From Desulfobacteraceae bacterium (lineage in GTDB: Bacteria; Desulfobacterota; Desulfobacteria; Desulfobacterales; Desulfobacteraceae): a DNA stretch of 49,714 nt. How positions within the stretch are numbered: position 1 is the first letter of the stretch; every line of letters starts with the position of its first letter. The notes beneath the pieces are model-generated. The model did not search any database. It had not been told where the DNA came from and was given only the letters and a program-made list of their open reading frames with translations. Where the stretch lies: NCBI GenBank assembly GCA_004796375.1, contig QZLA01000338.1:1-49714 (forward strand). The letters are read 5' to 3'. Below, one piece after another: positions 7,972 to 16,150 of this stretch. The translations under genes were made by a program, and so were the position numbers.

Positions 7972-8850
7972 CTATTTCCACAGGTTGTGGATCGATGTTG
8001 ATACCGTCCGGATCAGCAGATCTTCAGACCGTTGTCTTGAACAGCTAAGATAAAGCGGTACAGACAGTTCCCACGGCGCTGGCCAGATAAACACCCTGCC
8101 GGCCTGTTCAAGGCTGAGGGCCTCATGCCGTTCCAGCACGGTGACGGCCGCACCCTCATCAATCAGTGCGGCCTTTGTGATATCATCATTGGCAAACACC
8201 CGGTTAGACAGCTCAAGCCCCTGGGATGTCATTTTTTCCATCACCCGTGCCAGGAACGGACAGGTGTTTGTGGGCACGATCCAGGGCAGGGATGCCAATC
8301 GGGCCAGTGACTTTTTATCGCAGTGATCCTTGAATCTCATGGGTACGGCAATCTCCAACGCCACCACAGCCAACCGGGAAAGAAGAATTCCATTGCCGTC
8401 GTGGGATCCGAAAACAAATCCCATATCCAGGCGTTCTTCATGAACGGCATCCAGGATATCCCCGGTATTGGAGGCAATGATTTCCAGATGGATGCCGGGA
8501 TGGGTCTTGAAAAGATGTTTAATCAATCCATCCAGTTTGAGAAAAGCGGCATCTGCATTGGTGCCGAGCCGGACGTGCCCGCTGATTTCCTTGTCAGCAC
8601 AGCGGGCGGTTTCTACCAGGTCGCTGCAGGCATCCAGGATGTCCTGGGCCTTTGAAATGATGGCTTTACCCTGGCTGGTGGATGTCATTCCCTTTGGGGA
8701 ACGGGTAAAGAGGGTGATGCCAAGATGCTCCTCCAGCTGCCGGATATGGTTGGATACCGAGGGCGGGGTGGTGTTGAGTATTTTGGCCGCCCGGGTGACA
8801 TTGCCGGTGGCGGCCACAGATATCAGGGTTTTGAGTTGATACAGTTCCAT
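7972..8850 (-). CDS. LysR-family transcriptional regulator
   Basis: A 292-residue protein with the N-terminal LysR winged helix (YQLKTLISVAATGNVTRAAKILNTTPPSVSNHIRQLEEHLG) and a C-terminal periplasmic-binding-like effector domain, normal in length and order. It ends 20 bases from the convergent FmdE gene and is divergent from the cupin gene, with about 100 bases between the two starts. By the usual LysR logic it may control the cupin gene and itself. The effector cannot be predicted. Confidence 0.92.
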   Translation of the reverse strand: MELYQLKTLISVAATGNVTRAAKILNTTPPSVSNHIRQLEEHLGITLFTRSPKGMTSTSQGKAIISKAQDILDACSDLVETARCADKEISGHVRLGTNADAAFLKLDGLIKHLFKTHPGIHLEIIASNTGDILDAVHEERLDMGFVFGSHDGNGILLSRLAVVALEIAVPMRFKDHCDKKSLARLASLPWIVPTNTCPFLARVMEKMTSQGLELSNRVFANDDITKAALIDEGAAVTVLERHEALSLEQAGRVFIWPAPWELSVPLYLSCSRQRSEDLLIRTVSTSIHNLWK

Positions 8851-8950
8851 GTTAAGGATTTTTTAACACATCATTCAGTAATCACAAATGGATATTTTCA
8901 AGGATCCTGTCTATCTTAATTTCATTTTCATATGAACAGGGAGGAAAGCA

Positions 8951-9316
8951 GTGGCAACAGAAGTGATCAATCTGAAAGACAAAGCAGGGTTAATCCGTGA
9001 TTTGCACGCCTATAAAGGGGTGGCAAAAATGAATAACTATGATTTCAAACTGGTCAAAGCCAAACGGGAATTCATATGGCACAAACATCCGGATACGGAT
9101 GAGGTGTTTTTTGCCGTGGAAGGCAGTTTTGTGATTCACCTGAGAGACAAGGTACTCAGCCTGTCACCGGGCGACCTTGTGGTGATTCCAAAAGGTGTGG
9201 AACACAAGCCGGTTTTTGACACCCAGTGCACGGTCATGCTGATCGAGCCTGAAGGCACGGTAAATACCGGAGACAGCGGCGGTGATCTGACCGATGATCA
9301 CGTGGAGTGGATCTGA
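8951..9316 (+). CDS. small cupin-domain protein
   Basis: A 121-residue single-domain cupin. Cupin motif 1 is seen as WHKHPDTDEVFFAVEGSF (metal-ligand His, His and Glu) and motif 2 as LSPGDLVVIPKGVEHKP (final His). These residues normally hold a divalent metal. The start is a GTG at 8951 with GGGAGGA five bases upstream; no better ATG is present before the conserved region. It is divergent from the LysR gene and may be its target. Small cupins of this form include sugar isomerases, dioxygenases and binding proteins; the reaction is unknown. Confidence 0.85.
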   Translation: MATEVINLKDKAGLIRDLHAYKGVAKMNNYDFKLVKAKREFIWHKHPDTDEVFFAVEGSFVIHLRDKVLSLSPGDLVVIPKGVEHKPVFDTQCTVMLIEPEGTVNTGDSGGDLTDDHVEWI

Positions 9317-9330
9317 TGGCTTACGAGGGT

Positions 9331-9855
9331 CTATGCGATGCGTTTCAGCTTTTGATCGTAATCTTTAGCAAGATCCGTATATAGTTTCTTGCCGTAGGTC
9401 CAGAACGCCTTGTGCTCTGTGGTAACCGCCCCGATTCGTCGACAGGGGATCCCGGCCACCACCTCCTCATCGGGAATCGTGGTGGACCCGGGAACCACGG
9501 CACCCTCCGCCACAATGCTCCATCTGCCAACGCGGGCATCAAAGCTCACCACCGATCCCATACCGATGACGGCATGGGACCTGATCAGCCGGCCGTGGAT
9601 GGTGGCGCTGTGCCCGACCGTGACACTGTCCTCAAGTTCCAGCAGGCCCTTTGGCCGGATATGGAGCACGGCATTTTCCTCGATGGCCGATCCCGGGCCG
9701 ATGACAATCTGCCCGTAATCCCCCCGGATGACCGCGCCATGACCGATGTAACACTGATCATGGACCGTTACATTGCCGATCACCCGGGCGGAATCTGAAA
9801 TATAGCAGTTGCGGCCGATCATCGGAACCTGGCCGTCATACTCATAAACTGCCAT
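9331..9855 (-). CDS. gamma-carbonic-anhydrase-family protein (left-handed beta-helix)
   Basis: A 174-residue protein built from hexapeptide repeats (for example ARVIGNVTVHDQCYIGHGAVIRGD), the left-handed beta-helix of the PaaY/YrdA/CamH group. The three metal-ligand histidines are in place: His65 in NAVLHI, His82 and His87 in VGHSATIHG. It may therefore be an active zinc or iron carbonic anhydrase, although many relatives have no proven activity. Its start overlaps the stop of the upstream PocR-domain gene by one base (TGATG), so the two are co-translated. Confidence 0.88.
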   Translation of the reverse strand: MAVYEYDGQVPMIGRNCYISDSARVIGNVTVHDQCYIGHGAVIRGDYGQIVIGPGSAIEENAVLHIRPKGLLELEDSVTVGHSATIHGRLIRSHAVIGMGSVVSFDARVGRWSIVAEGAVVPGSTTIPDEEVVAGIPCRRIGAVTTEHKAFWTYGKKLYTDLAKDYDQKLKRIA

Positions 9856-10370
9856 CAGTTTGGGGTGTCCTGGAACCTTTTGACGAGGGCATCTACTTTT
9901 GCCTGTAAAAACTCACAAACAGACTGAACCGTGTCTTCACTCATGACAGGAATGCCATCTGACACACTTTCGATTTTTTCTTCCTCAATGTCCGTCATTT
10001 TATTGATGGCGAAAGAATCCACCTCCCCATCGGTGAGCAACAGGCCGCATCCGCCGGCCACACCGAGGTATTCACCGTTAACCTGGATCGGCAGAACGAT
10101 TTTAGCCAGCCCGGCATCGCACTCTTCAATCACCGCAGCTTTGGTTTCACGGGCTTCATTGGACATATTCATGTGTGCCGTGGCGCAGATAAAGGTCTGT
10201 CCCTTATCCGTGGCCTTGATCTGGGGGCACACCTTGTTACTCCAGTTCTTGGTGTCTGTAATCCGGACGCCGTCTGCATTGAATACCGAGCTTTGCAGTC
10301 CGAATTTCTCATATGCTTCCTGCTCTATGGCTGCCCATTCTTCAAGGCTGGCAATGTCAGTCAACTTCAT
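9855..10370 (-). CDS. stand-alone PocR-type sensory domain protein
   Basis: A 171-residue protein that appears to be a single PocR-type domain: an N-terminal helix with WAAIEQEAYEKFGLQSSVFNADGVRI, then cysteines in NKVCPQI, TFICATAH and IEECDAGLAKIVLPIQVNGEYLGVAGGCGLLL. In PocR regulators this domain senses small molecules and is joined to an AraC-type DNA-binding domain. Here no output domain is attached, and the C-terminal helix could serve in dimerisation. It is co-translated with the gamma-carbonic-anhydrase gene. The conserved cysteines could bind a metal or corrinoid-type ligand, which is only inference. Confidence 0.7.
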   Translation of the reverse strand: MKLTDIASLEEWAAIEQEAYEKFGLQSSVFNADGVRITDTKNWSNKVCPQIKATDKGQTFICATAHMNMSNEARETKAAVIEECDAGLAKIVLPIQVNGEYLGVAGGCGLLLTDGEVDSFAINKMTDIEEEKIESVSDGIPVMSEDTVQSVCEFLQAKVDALVKRFQDTPN

Positions 10371-10438
10371 CGTTCAACTCCTGTGTTCAAAATTATAGCA
10401 TGCATCAATCGTCATATCCATTCTGCCATGCGGGGTGT

Positions 10439-11302
10439 TTACCATTCCAGCCGGGAGATGATCTCCTTTATGGAGCGGCTCCGGTTCATGGTGTAAAAGT
10501 GAAGCCCTGGAACACCCCTGGACAGCAAATCCTTGCACTGTTCGACTGCAAAGTCGATTCCCAGATTCAACACGGCTTCCTTATCCTCGGGATCCACTGC
10601 ATCCAGTTTCTGAACCAGGGCAGGGGTGAGTGTGGCCCCGCAGATCCTTGCCAGGGCATGGGTCATTTTAACCGTGTAAACCGGCATGATCCCGGGAATT
10701 ATCGGAACATCAATTCCGGCATCCCGGCAGGCACTCACATAATTGAAAAAATAATCGTTATCGTAAAAATACTGGGCAACAATATAGTCCGCACCGTTCT
10801 CCACCTTTGTTCTGGTATGCCCAAGATCGGTTTTAAAATCCGGAGCGTCCACATGTCCTTCCGGGTATCCGGCGCAGCCCAGGGTGAAGTCATACCGCTC
10901 CTTGATGAACCGGATCAGTTCAGAGGCATAGGAGAAACTGTCCGGATGGGGCGTGAAATCATCCTGGCGGGGCTTGTCCCCCCGGATCACGAATACGGTC
11001 TGGACGCCCAGGGATTTGAACCGGTCCAGCACCTCCGTGATTTCGTCCGGTCCCAGGCCGTATCCGGCAATATAGGCCACACAGGGTTTGTTTTTCTTTT
11101 CCAGTATGGTTTTGACCGTCTGATAAGAGCCGTCGCGTGTGGAGCCGCCTGCACCAAAGGTGACTGTCAGGTAATCCGGATTGACATTCAAAAGATCATC
11201 GGCAACCTTATTGAAGCTGGTTTCGGTTTTTTCATCCCGATAGGGAAAGAACTCCATGGAGATAACCGGGGATTTTTCTGTATACAGGTCAAGAATACGC
11301 AT
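10439..11302 (-). CDS. metF: 5,10-methylenetetrahydrofolate reductase
   Basis: A 287-residue TIM-barrel flavoprotein of the MetF family. It has the N-terminal SMEFFPYRDEKTE (catalytic Glu), YLTVTFGAGGSTRDG, a VFVIRGDKP strand, VAQYFYDNDYF and the C-terminal GVPGLHFYTMNRS motifs. It reduces methylene-THF to methyl-THF in the cytoplasm, feeding methionine synthesis and, in acetyl-CoA-pathway sulfate reducers, the methyl branch of the Wood-Ljungdahl pathway. AAGGAAA precedes the start. It stands alone, 63 bases downstream of the metal-cluster operon on the same strand, and no metV partner is next to it. Confidence 0.93.
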   Translation of the reverse strand: MRILDLYTEKSPVISMEFFPYRDEKTETSFNKVADDLLNVNPDYLTVTFGAGGSTRDGSYQTVKTILEKKNKPCVAYIAGYGLGPDEITEVLDRFKSLGVQTVFVIRGDKPRQDDFTPHPDSFSYASELIRFIKERYDFTLGCAGYPEGHVDAPDFKTDLGHTRTKVENGADYIVAQYFYDNDYFFNYVSACRDAGIDVPIIPGIMPVYTVKMTHALARICGATLTPALVQKLDAVDPEDKEAVLNLGIDFAVEQCKDLLSRGVPGLHFYTMNRSRSIKEIISRLEW

Positions 11303-11365
11303 GGGTGGTTTCCTTTATAAAATGAAAGTGGATATCGGAAGGGAATATATCGGAAAAAAGCCGGG

Positions 11366-11803
11366 CTATCCAGCACTTTTTGAGTGGTTCATGTAGTCCC
11401 TGACCGCATCATGGATGGTCTGGGCAGCCAGAAAGGCACAGTGCCGGTCATCCTCCGGAAGGCCGCCGATGATACTCAGAATGTCTTCACCGGAAATGTC
11501 CAGGAGCTCCTCAAGGGTCTTTCCCAGGGCCAGTTCAACGGCAAAGGACCCGGAAATACTGCTTGATGCACATCCGGAAGTGATATAGGACCCTTTTTTG
11601 ACCCGGTTGCTTTCAATCATGAAATACATTTCCATGGTATCCCCGCAAACCCCGTTGATGCGCCCATGGGCATCAGGGTTTTTAATCCGGCCGGCAAACC
11701 TGGGGTTCCGCCATCGCTCAAATCCTTTCTCACCCAGTGCCTGCCGGGCATCATCAAAGATCTCTTCCTGGAGTTTGTCCAGGAAATCGTCAAGGCGGTC
11801 CAT
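11366..11803 (-). CDS. IscU/NifU N-terminal-like iron-sulfur scaffold protein
   Basis: A 145-residue IscU-like protein. The three scaffold cysteines are in NGVCGDTMEMY, TSGCASSSISGS and DRHCAFLAAQTIH. The N-terminus is longer than in classical IscU and carries the PRFAGRIKNPDAHGR stretch. Such proteins assemble [2Fe-2S] or other clusters and pass them to targets. It is the last gene of the ORP-like operon; its start overlaps the FmdB-like stop (TAATG). No cysteine desulfurase is encoded nearby. A second IscU-like gene is at 41627-42037. Confidence 0.85.
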   Translation of the reverse strand: MDRLDDFLDKLQEEIFDDARQALGEKGFERWRNPRFAGRIKNPDAHGRINGVCGDTMEMYFMIESNRVKKGSYITSGCASSSISGSFAVELALGKTLEELLDISGEDILSIIGGLPEDDRHCAFLAAQTIHDAVRDYMNHSKSAG

Positions 11804-12057
11804 TACGTCATATTCCTTCCGCAGCAGCTCCCGGGGCCGGCGCAGTTGGAGGCTTGCTGTGGAGAGGAACCACAGCAGGCCGTATCACCCGGACCGGGAA
11901 AGGAATTTTTTGCCGTGCCCGAGGCCATGGAATGAGCGGACAGCATCTTTTTCATGTCATGGCTGCCGCAGGACCGGCACTCGGGGCTAGCATCGCTTGC
12001 AAGGATATATTCCGCTTGCTGCCCGCATTCTCCGCATTTGAATTCAAATATCGGCAT
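11803..12057 (-). CDS. FmdB-type zinc-ribbon protein
   Basis: An 84-residue protein starting MPIFEFKCGECGQQAEY and with a second CRSCGS pair: the two Cys knuckles of the FmdB (CxxC-CxxC) zinc ribbon. The C-terminal half is rich in Ser, Gly and Cys (TACCGSS, GSCCGRN). That gives a second, unusual set of cysteines that could bind metal. FmdB was named from the formylmethanofuran dehydrogenase operon and the family is thought to be regulatory, but its function is not proven. It overlaps the IscU-like gene by one base. Confidence 0.85.
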   Translation of the reverse strand: MPIFEFKCGECGQQAEYILASDASPECRSCGSHDMKKMLSAHSMASGTAKNSFPGPGDTACCGSSPQQASNCAGPGSCCGRNMT

Positions 12058-12074
12058 GGGATATCCTTTTATAT

Positions 12075-12440
12075 TTAAGCGAAGATATCGCTGGGTTTGT
12101 AAGGATGTGTTCCTTCGATCACCTCAACCCCGGATTTGGCTTTGATCTTTTTAATGATCACCTCGGCATGGGGACAGTGATCCGTGATACAGGGCCCCAC
12201 ATGGATTTTGGTGACCTTTTCATCCATGGGTTTATTCCACAGGCTGAACTGTGCCAGCCGGGTCACGATGGTCGCTCCGGGGCAGTCGCCACAGTTGAGC
12301 AGTCCGATCACTTCCGCATTTTCATCCTTATATGCCGCAAACTCTCCGTCGCGACGGTTGAACCCTACCATGCAGCGGCTGCAGCCGATACAGACATCAT
12401 CCATCGCTTTTTTGCATCCAACAATCAGTACTTTTTCCAT
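12075..12440 (-). CDS. CGGC-domain metal-binding protein
   Basis: A 121-residue protein with many ordered cysteines: VGCKKAMDDVCIGCSRCMVGF, LLNCGDCPGATIV and HVGPCITDHCPHAE. The arrangement matches CGGC-domain proteins, a family predicted to bind metal or carry redox cysteines; the central motif here is CGDC. AAAGGTGA precedes the ATG. It lies between the NifX-like gene and the FmdB-like gene in the ORP-like operon, so a role in metal or sulfur transfer to that system is a reasonable inference. Confidence 0.8.
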   Translation of the reverse strand: MEKVLIVGCKKAMDDVCIGCSRCMVGFNRRDGEFAAYKDENAEVIGLLNCGDCPGATIVTRLAQFSLWNKPMDEKVTKIHVGPCITDHCPHAEVIIKKIKAKSGVEVIEGTHPYKPSDIFA

Positions 12441-12594
12441 GATTCACCTTTAGGTTGTCGTTTTGGTTTGAGTGGGCATGATTGATCCGGGCAGGATTCG
12501 AGGGTCACTGAATCGGTACACTAGTGATAGAAAAGGGTTGATGTTTTTGAAACAATGACCCTTGAATCCATATCCCAAAATCATTTTGCCAGGT

Positions 12595-12954
12595 TTACCA
12601 GTGTCCGTCCACGTTGGCGCCGTCCGCATAGCTAAAGGCACCATCCTTAAACGCCTGGACTGCTTCTCTGACCGTACCGGTTGCGTCGTTGGCCACCTTG
12701 ATGCCGGCGGCTTCAAGGGTCTTGAAGGCATTGGGCCCGCAAAATCCGGTCAGCAGGACTTTGGCTTCTCTTTCACTGATGCTGGCGGCTGCGTTGATGC
12801 CTGCACCCTTGAAGGCATTGATATTTTTTGAGTTATCGATCACCTCAAATTCAAGGTTTTCCGTATCAACCACCACGAGGTAGGCTGCCCGGCCGAACCT
12901 TGGATCCACTGGGGCGTCGAGGTCCCGGCCTTTGGAAGAGACGGCTATCTTCAT
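12595..12954 (-). CDS. NifX/NifB-C-terminal-like protein (ORP-like, copy 3)
   Basis: A 119-residue protein of the dinitrogenase iron-molybdenum cofactor family: MKIAVSSKGRDLDAPVDPRFGRAAY at the N-terminus, NAAASISEREAKVLLTGFCGPNAFKTLEAAGIKV in the middle. This is the RNase H-like fold of NifX, NifY and the orange protein ORP (DVU2108-type), which can carry Mo-containing clusters. It is one of three such genes in the operon. The C-terminal YADGANVDGHW tail is short. Which of the three, if any, binds a Mo-Cu cluster cannot be told by reading. Confidence 0.87.
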   Translation of the reverse strand: MKIAVSSKGRDLDAPVDPRFGRAAYLVVVDTENLEFEVIDNSKNINAFKGAGINAAASISEREAKVLLTGFCGPNAFKTLEAAGIKVANDATGTVREAVQAFKDGAFSYADGANVDGHW

Positions 12955-12978
12955 ATCAGGTCTCCATTTGGTAACGGG

Positions 12979-13365
12979 TTAAAGCTGCTGGGCGGCACCG
13001 CCGCAGACCTGGTCATTCCTGATTTCAGGCAGGTTGCCGGTAATCAGGTCTTCAACCACCGGGCGGATCTCTGCACGCTGGGCATCATGAAATACATCGA
13101 TGCCGACCTGTCTGAATCCCATCAGCGGCCGCATGCCGATACCGCCGACAATGAGTGCATTCACCTGGTTGTCGGCCAAAAGGTTTACCGGCACCATACA
13201 GCCACCCTGGACATGTTCCTGGTTTTTCAGCGTGGTCACCTGTTTAATCTGGCCCTCTTCCACATCGACCAGTGTAAATACATCACAATGTCCGAAATGA
13301 CCGGCCCGGGTACCTTCAAGCCCGCCCTGGCCGTTGGACGGAATGGCGATTCTACCGTTTAGCAT
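12979..13365 (-). CDS. NifX/NifB-C-terminal-like protein (ORP-like, copy 2)
   Basis: A 128-residue protein of the same NifX-like family: RIAIPSNGQGGLEGTRAGHFGHCDVFTLVDVE, then a VPVNLLADNQVNALIVGGIGMRPLMGFRQVGIDVF core and an unusual GGAAQQL end. A longer open frame exists, but AAGGAGT seven bases before the ATG at 13365 decides the start and matches the family N-terminus. The HVQGGCM and QVCGG cysteines could take part in cluster binding. It lies 34 bases after the second MinD-like gene and 24 bases before the third NifX-like gene. Confidence 0.87.
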   Translation of the reverse strand: MLNGRIAIPSNGQGGLEGTRAGHFGHCDVFTLVDVEEGQIKQVTTLKNQEHVQGGCMVPVNLLADNQVNALIVGGIGMRPLMGFRQVGIDVFHDAQRAEIRPVVEDLITGNLPEIRNDQVCGGAAQQL

Positions 13366-13399
13366 AAATTCTGACTCCTTATGTTTAATTGGTGTTCTG

Positions 13400-14299
13400 T
13401 TATACAAGTCGTTCCATTTTCATTGCCGGGTGTTCCATGACCCGGTCCCATACTGATTTGATTGCCAGGCTGACCGGAGACATGTCATCGGTTTCGATGA
13501 CCGTCTTTTTTTCGATCATGGACCGGGTAAATGCAGGATCAAAGGGAATCCGGCCTGTAACTGCAATATCATTCATCCCGGCAAAGGCTTCAATGGCTTC
13601 GGTCTGATCAGGATTCAGGTCGTATTTATTGATACAGACCATGGCCGGAACCTTGAAATGTGCGGCCAGCCGGGCCACCCGTTCCATGTCATGCCGGCCC
13701 GATACCGTGGGCTCAGCCACGATCAGCACCGCACTGGATTGACCGATGGATGCGATGACCGGGCACCCAATGCCTGGCGGGCCGTCGGTCAATACCAGGT
13801 CTATCTTCTTCTCTGATACGATCTTCTGGGTTTCCTGCCGGACCAGTGCCACCAGTCGTCCTGAGTTTTCCTCTGCAATACCGAGTCTGGCATGCACCAT
13901 CGGGCCGAACCGCGTGTCGGATATGTACCACTCCCCACAGGTTTTCTGAGGGAAATCGATGGCCTGTTCAGGGCAGAGATCGTGGCAAACACCGCATCCT
14001 TCACATGCAATGGGGTCCACTTCAAACCGATCCGGTTCCGTATCAAAAAGGATCGCATCAAACCGGCACAGGTCTTTGCACAGTCCGCATTGGGTGCATC
14101 TGTCCGGGTCAATGACTGCTTCGTTCCCTGCCACAAAATCGGTCCGCTGCTGGACATCCGGCTCCATCAGCAAGTGCAGGTCTGCGGCATCCACATCGGC
14201 ATCACACAGGATCATATGTTCCGAGAGGGAGGCAAATGCTGCTGTAAGGCTTGTTTTTCCCGTTCCGCCCTTGCCGCTGAGAATCACGAGTTCCTTCAT
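13400..14299 (-). CDS. MinD/Mrp-type ATPase with inserted 2[4Fe-4S] ferredoxin domain (second copy)
   Basis: A 299-residue P-loop ATPase with deviant Walker A LSGKGGTGKTS at the N-terminus, switch region DGPPGIGCPVIAS, and a ferredoxin insert carrying CTQCGLCKDLC and CEGCGVCHDLC. This is the architecture of the DVU2103/DVU2104 proteins encoded in the ORP region of Desulfovibrio vulgaris. Such ATPases may insert or move metal clusters. Its start overlaps the stop of the preceding paralogue as ATGA. The two paralogues probably work as a heterodimer, an inference from their coupling. Confidence 0.92.
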   Translation of the reverse strand: MKELVILSGKGGTGKTSLTAAFASLSEHMILCDADVDAADLHLLMEPDVQQRTDFVAGNEAVIDPDRCTQCGLCKDLCRFDAILFDTEPDRFEVDPIACEGCGVCHDLCPEQAIDFPQKTCGEWYISDTRFGPMVHARLGIAEENSGRLVALVRQETQKIVSEKKIDLVLTDGPPGIGCPVIASIGQSSAVLIVAEPTVSGRHDMERVARLAAHFKVPAMVCINKYDLNPDQTEAIEAFAGMNDIAVTGRIPFDPAFTRSMIEKKTVIETDDMSPVSLAIKSVWDRVMEHPAMKMERLV

Positions 14300-15156
14300 T
14301 GTCCGACGACTCCTTTTACAGGTCCTGCTAGGGTCTGGATCCGGTCAAACAGGTCCAGGAATTTCTGTTTATACTCCGGCATCTTTTCCACAATCATCTC
14401 TCCTCTGGAATAAACACGGGCAATCTCTTTGCTGAAAGGGATCTCCATGAGGATGTCAATACCCTCGTTTTGGGCATATCGCTTGACCTCATCATTCCCC
14501 ATACCGGCCCGGTTGATGACGATACCGTGGGGAATTCCCAGTAATTTTACCGCTTCAACCGCCAGGGTCAGGTCATGGAGCCCGAAAGGGGTCGGTTCGG
14601 TGACCAGCAGGACAAAATCCGCGCCGTGCATGGCTGCAATGACCGGGCAAGAGGTCCCCGGCGGTGCATCAATGATGTTGACAGACCAGTGATTGGTGAA
14701 GGTCCGGATTTTTTTTATGATGGGCGGGACCATGACCTGGCCGATATTCAGGCGGCCATGGATGAAGGACATCTCCCGGATGGTTCCTTTTTCTATGATT
14801 CCCAGTTCCCGACGCTTTTCACTGACCGCATCTTCCGGGCAGACTGCCAGGCAACCCCCGCAGCTGTGGCACAACTCTTCAAAGGTGAGTACCTTTTTTG
14901 CGACCACAGCAATGGCGCCATACCGGCAGATCTCCATGCATTTTTTGCAAAAGGTGCATTTGCCGGGATCCACTTCCGGGACCGGGGCAACCACCGGAAG
15001 GGTTTCAGTAACAGCGGGATCCAGGAACAGGTGGGCGTTGGGTTCCTCCACGTCACAGTCCATGATCTGGACATTCTTTCCAAGTGAGAAGGCCAGGTTG
15101 GTGGCCACGGTGGTTTTCCCGGTGCCTCCTTTTCCACTGGCAACACTGATAATCAT
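14296..15156 (-). CDS. MinD/Mrp-type ATPase with inserted 2[4Fe-4S] ferredoxin domain (first copy)
   Basis: A 286-residue paralogue of the next gene. It has SVASGKGGTGKTTVATNLA (deviant Walker A), DCDVEEPNAHLFL, a ferredoxin insert with CTFCKKCMEIC and CHSCGGCLAVC, and IDAPPGTSCPVIAAMHGADF. The C-terminal part has the EIPFSKEIARVYSRGEM stretch typical of these proteins. It is cytoplasmic and ATP-dependent, and it probably carries or transfers iron-sulfur or mixed-metal clusters. It is tightly coupled to the second copy by a 4-base overlap and follows the receiver-like gene by 49 bases. Confidence 0.92.
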   Translation of the reverse strand: MIISVASGKGGTGKTTVATNLAFSLGKNVQIMDCDVEEPNAHLFLDPAVTETLPVVAPVPEVDPGKCTFCKKCMEICRYGAIAVVAKKVLTFEELCHSCGGCLAVCPEDAVSEKRRELGIIEKGTIREMSFIHGRLNIGQVMVPPIIKKIRTFTNHWSVNIIDAPPGTSCPVIAAMHGADFVLLVTEPTPFGLHDLTLAVEAVKLLGIPHGIVINRAGMGNDEVKRYAQNEGIDILMEIPFSKEIARVYSRGEMIVEKMPEYKQKFLDLFDRIQTLAGPVKGVVGQ

Positions 15157-15205
15157 GTGAGTTCAGCTCCTATAATATCTGTCGTCCAAAGTAGTCGTGA
15201 TCCGA

Positions 15206-15583
15206 TCAATTGGAGGTGGACAGGGATAAGATCTTATCGATCTGGCCGAGCAAAAGGGCAACCTCCTGCTCACCCGGTTCGGGTGGAAACTGCATCAGCA
15301 CCCCCAGACCTTCGTAGAAATCATGGAAATCCTTGGCCTGTCGTGCTGAAATGACCGCGCAGTTTATCATGGGATTCAGGGTGATGACCCGTTCAATCAA
15401 TGCCTTTCCGTTCATGTCCTGAAGATGTTCTGCCGTGATCAGTAAATCGAATGGAAACGCGTCCATAGCCGCCAGAGCCTGCGCTGCGTTCGAGAACAGA
15501 TCGGTACTGATGTTTCTGGCCTTGAATGCGCTGATCATTCGCTGGACAGCGGTGGTGTCTTCTGATGCAATGATTACTTTCAT
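15206..15583 (-). CDS. receiver-like domain protein lacking the phospho-acceptor aspartate
   Basis: A 125-residue protein with the length and secondary-structure pattern of a response-regulator receiver (MKVIIASEDTTAVQRM at the start, DLLITAEHLQDMNGK in the middle). The position that should be the phospho-acceptor Asp is Ala51, eight residues before Gly59. The usual K-P pair near the C-terminus is missing (FPPEPG). It is therefore a pseudo-receiver and is unlikely to be phosphorylated in the normal way. It lies inside the ORP-like operon, between the first NifX-like gene and the first MinD-like ATPase, and may act as a protein-interaction module. Confidence 0.72.
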   Translation of the reverse strand: MKVIIASEDTTAVQRMISAFKARNISTDLFSNAAQALAAMDAFPFDLLITAEHLQDMNGKALIERVITLNPMINCAVISARQAKDFHDFYEGLGVLMQFPPEPGEQEVALLLGQIDKILSLSTSN

Positions 15584-15592
15584 TATCCCTAT

Positions 15593-15991
15593 TTAAACTC
15601 CTGCAGGTCTGGCAGTGTAAACTGCGTGTTTTAATATTTTTGGCCGCTGGCTGCGGCCGCATCCCGGCATGAACACATCCGGCGGGGCCGGCGTATCGCT
15701 CAGGTAAAGTTCAAGCAGACGGGACACATTACCCGTCACAAACGGGATCAGCGTGATGTTTGAAGAGGTGATCACTGAAGCGGACAGGCTTGAAATCGCG
15801 CCGCATATCAGTACTTGAACCCCCAGTTCCTTGAGGGTGTCCACCAGTCTGAGCCTGGCACAGTCACACGGAAAGACCTCCTTTTGGACAGCCTTGCCGT
15901 CTATGACCCGGAAGACCATAAGGGCCTGTGCCGATTCAAAGACCGGCGAGACTCGGTTTCCCCATATGGTTAATGCAATCTTCATCATCAT
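15593..15991 (-). CDS. NifX/NifB-C-terminal-like protein (ORP-like, copy 1), first gene of operon
   Basis: A 132-residue NifX-like protein: MKIALTIWGNRVSPVFESAQALMVFRV, FPCDCARLRLVDTLKELGVQVLICGAIS, and a C-terminal PGCGRSQRP. A longer frame is open, but GGGAG six bases before the ATG at 15991 (first of three tandem ATGs) decides the start. It lies directly behind the sigma-54 promoter at 16015-16030. The Cys residues in FPCDC and ICGA are candidates for cluster contact. As the promoter-proximal gene it should be the most strongly made protein of the operon. Confidence 0.82.
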   Translation of the reverse strand: MMMKIALTIWGNRVSPVFESAQALMVFRVIDGKAVQKEVFPCDCARLRLVDTLKELGVQVLICGAISSLSASVITSSNITLIPFVTGNVSRLLELYLSDTPAPPDVFMPGCGRSQRPKILKHAVYTARPAGV

Positions 15992-16014
15992 GTTGAACTC
16001 CCGGATGACAGCAA

Positions 16015-16030
16015 AGCAAAGGGTGTACCA
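16015..16030 (-). promoter_or_regulatory. sigma-54 promoter for the ORP-like operon
   Basis: Read on the minus strand the sequence is TGGTAC-accct-TTGCT, against the consensus TGGCAC-N5-TTGC(A/T). The invariant GG and GC are present exactly 10 bases apart. The start of transcription would fall near 16004, just before the ribosome-binding site of the NifX-like gene at 15991. A sigma-54 activator gene lies immediately upstream, which supports the call. Confidence 0.8.
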
Positions 16031-16150
16031 ATTCACTAAAAAGAAATGTGGGTGTTTTAAATTTGATTAGATTTCAATCAGTTATGTTGTGTGTGTGCTC
16101 AGTGGTGTGAGCGGGCAAGAACGTAAATGTCGCATGTGTGAGATGATAGG

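Noticed and set aside
10313..11320. Open frame of 335 codons on the plus strand
   Set aside because: It is antisense to metF and the start of the PocR gene. The metF protein has all family motifs, and the plus-strand product has none.
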